This document shows, one piece after another, positions 63,911 through 64,000 of a stretch of 64,000 nt of DNA. The position numbers and the translations under genes are program-made. Source of the stretch: Paenibacillus xylanexedens. GTDB lineage: Bacteria; Bacillota; Bacilli; Paenibacillales; Paenibacillaceae. The stretch lies in contig NZ_VEIO01000001.1 of the NCBI RefSeq assembly GCF_007680605.1, forward strand, positions 2,733,276-2,797,275, given 5' to 3'. The stretch's first letter is position 1; every line of letters begins with the position of its first letter. The notes beneath the pieces are model-generated. The model saw only the letters and a program-made list of their open reading frames with translations, did not search any database and was not told the origin of the DNA.

Positions 63911-64000
63911 ACGAGACAGGGAAATGGAAGAAATACAAGCAATACATTTACGAAATAACGTCTCATGCAAAGAACAGGACTAACCCCTTCTCAAATGGGT

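Overview
The window is chromosomal DNA of a spore-forming, low-to-mid GC Gram-positive bacterium, most likely Paenibacillus. The evidence is the gene content: spoIIGA-sigE-sigG, spoVD, rsfA, a ylaJ/yhcN-type spore lipoprotein, bshC (bacillithiol), a T-box-controlled ileS, the ylm cluster and sepF. Murein genes are of the meso-diaminopimelate type, and a dapL-type aminotransferase supplies diaminopimelate. No rRNA, tRNA, CRISPR array, phage or intact insertion sequence was seen. Nearly all genes are on the minus strand.

Layout. (1) 1-1491: 3' end of a YhgE/Pip-type membrane protein. (2) 1634-5196: a compact five-gene minus-strand cassette: UbiA-type phosphoribosyl-polyprenyl-phosphate synthase, HAD phosphatase, two small SMR-like proteins and a multi-spanning GT-C-like protein. 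It looks like a pathway for a lipid-linked pentose and is the most interesting unassigned system here. (3) 5370-9552: dapL, rluD, lspA, yteA and a DUF5665 gene. (4) 9733-13288: a eukaryal-like (type 2) ileS with promoter and T-box leader. (5) 13301-20467: divIVA, ylmH, ylmG, sepF, ylmE, pgeF, ylmC, sigG, sigE, spoIIGA. (6) 20897-40266: the complete division and cell-wall (dcw) cluster, transcribed mraZ, rsmH, ftsL, pbpB, spoVD, murE, murF, mraY, murD, spoVE/ftsW, murG, a decayed murB remnant, murA, divIB, ftsA, ftsZ. (7) 40542-43500: ahcY and bshC. (8) 43657-49197: an oligopeptide ABC importer with fused ATPases. (9) 49348-52060: DUF3397, panE, rsfA, DUF2626. (10) 52239-54586: an exported coiled-coil protein convergent with a solute-binding-like protein. 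(11) 54831-61204: a yla-type block (phoH/ylaK, ylaJ, ylaL, an LCP ligase, ylaH, typA). (12) 61553-63910: a LiaI-like membrane protein and two divergent TerC-family genes.

The genes work together in envelope growth, septation and the early spore programme: Mur enzymes make lipid II, SpoVE/PbpB/SpoVD polymerise and cross-link it at the septum, FtsAZ/SepF/DivIVA place the septum, and the SpoIIGA-SigE and SigG genes launch compartment-specific transcription after asymmetric division. Candidate promoters fit this: a sigma-H-like site before ftsA, a sigma-E-like site before spoVD, a sigma-F/G-like site before sigG, and MraZ boxes before mraZ.

The points most worth follow-up are the lipid-linked pentose cassette, the murB remnant between murG and murA, a 24-bp tandem array carrying Spo0A-box-like cores upstream of spoIIGA, a 164-bp MITE-like element just upstream of typA, and a long palindromic element between typA and ylaH. 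All family assignments are from recognition of motifs and gene order; no database search was run.
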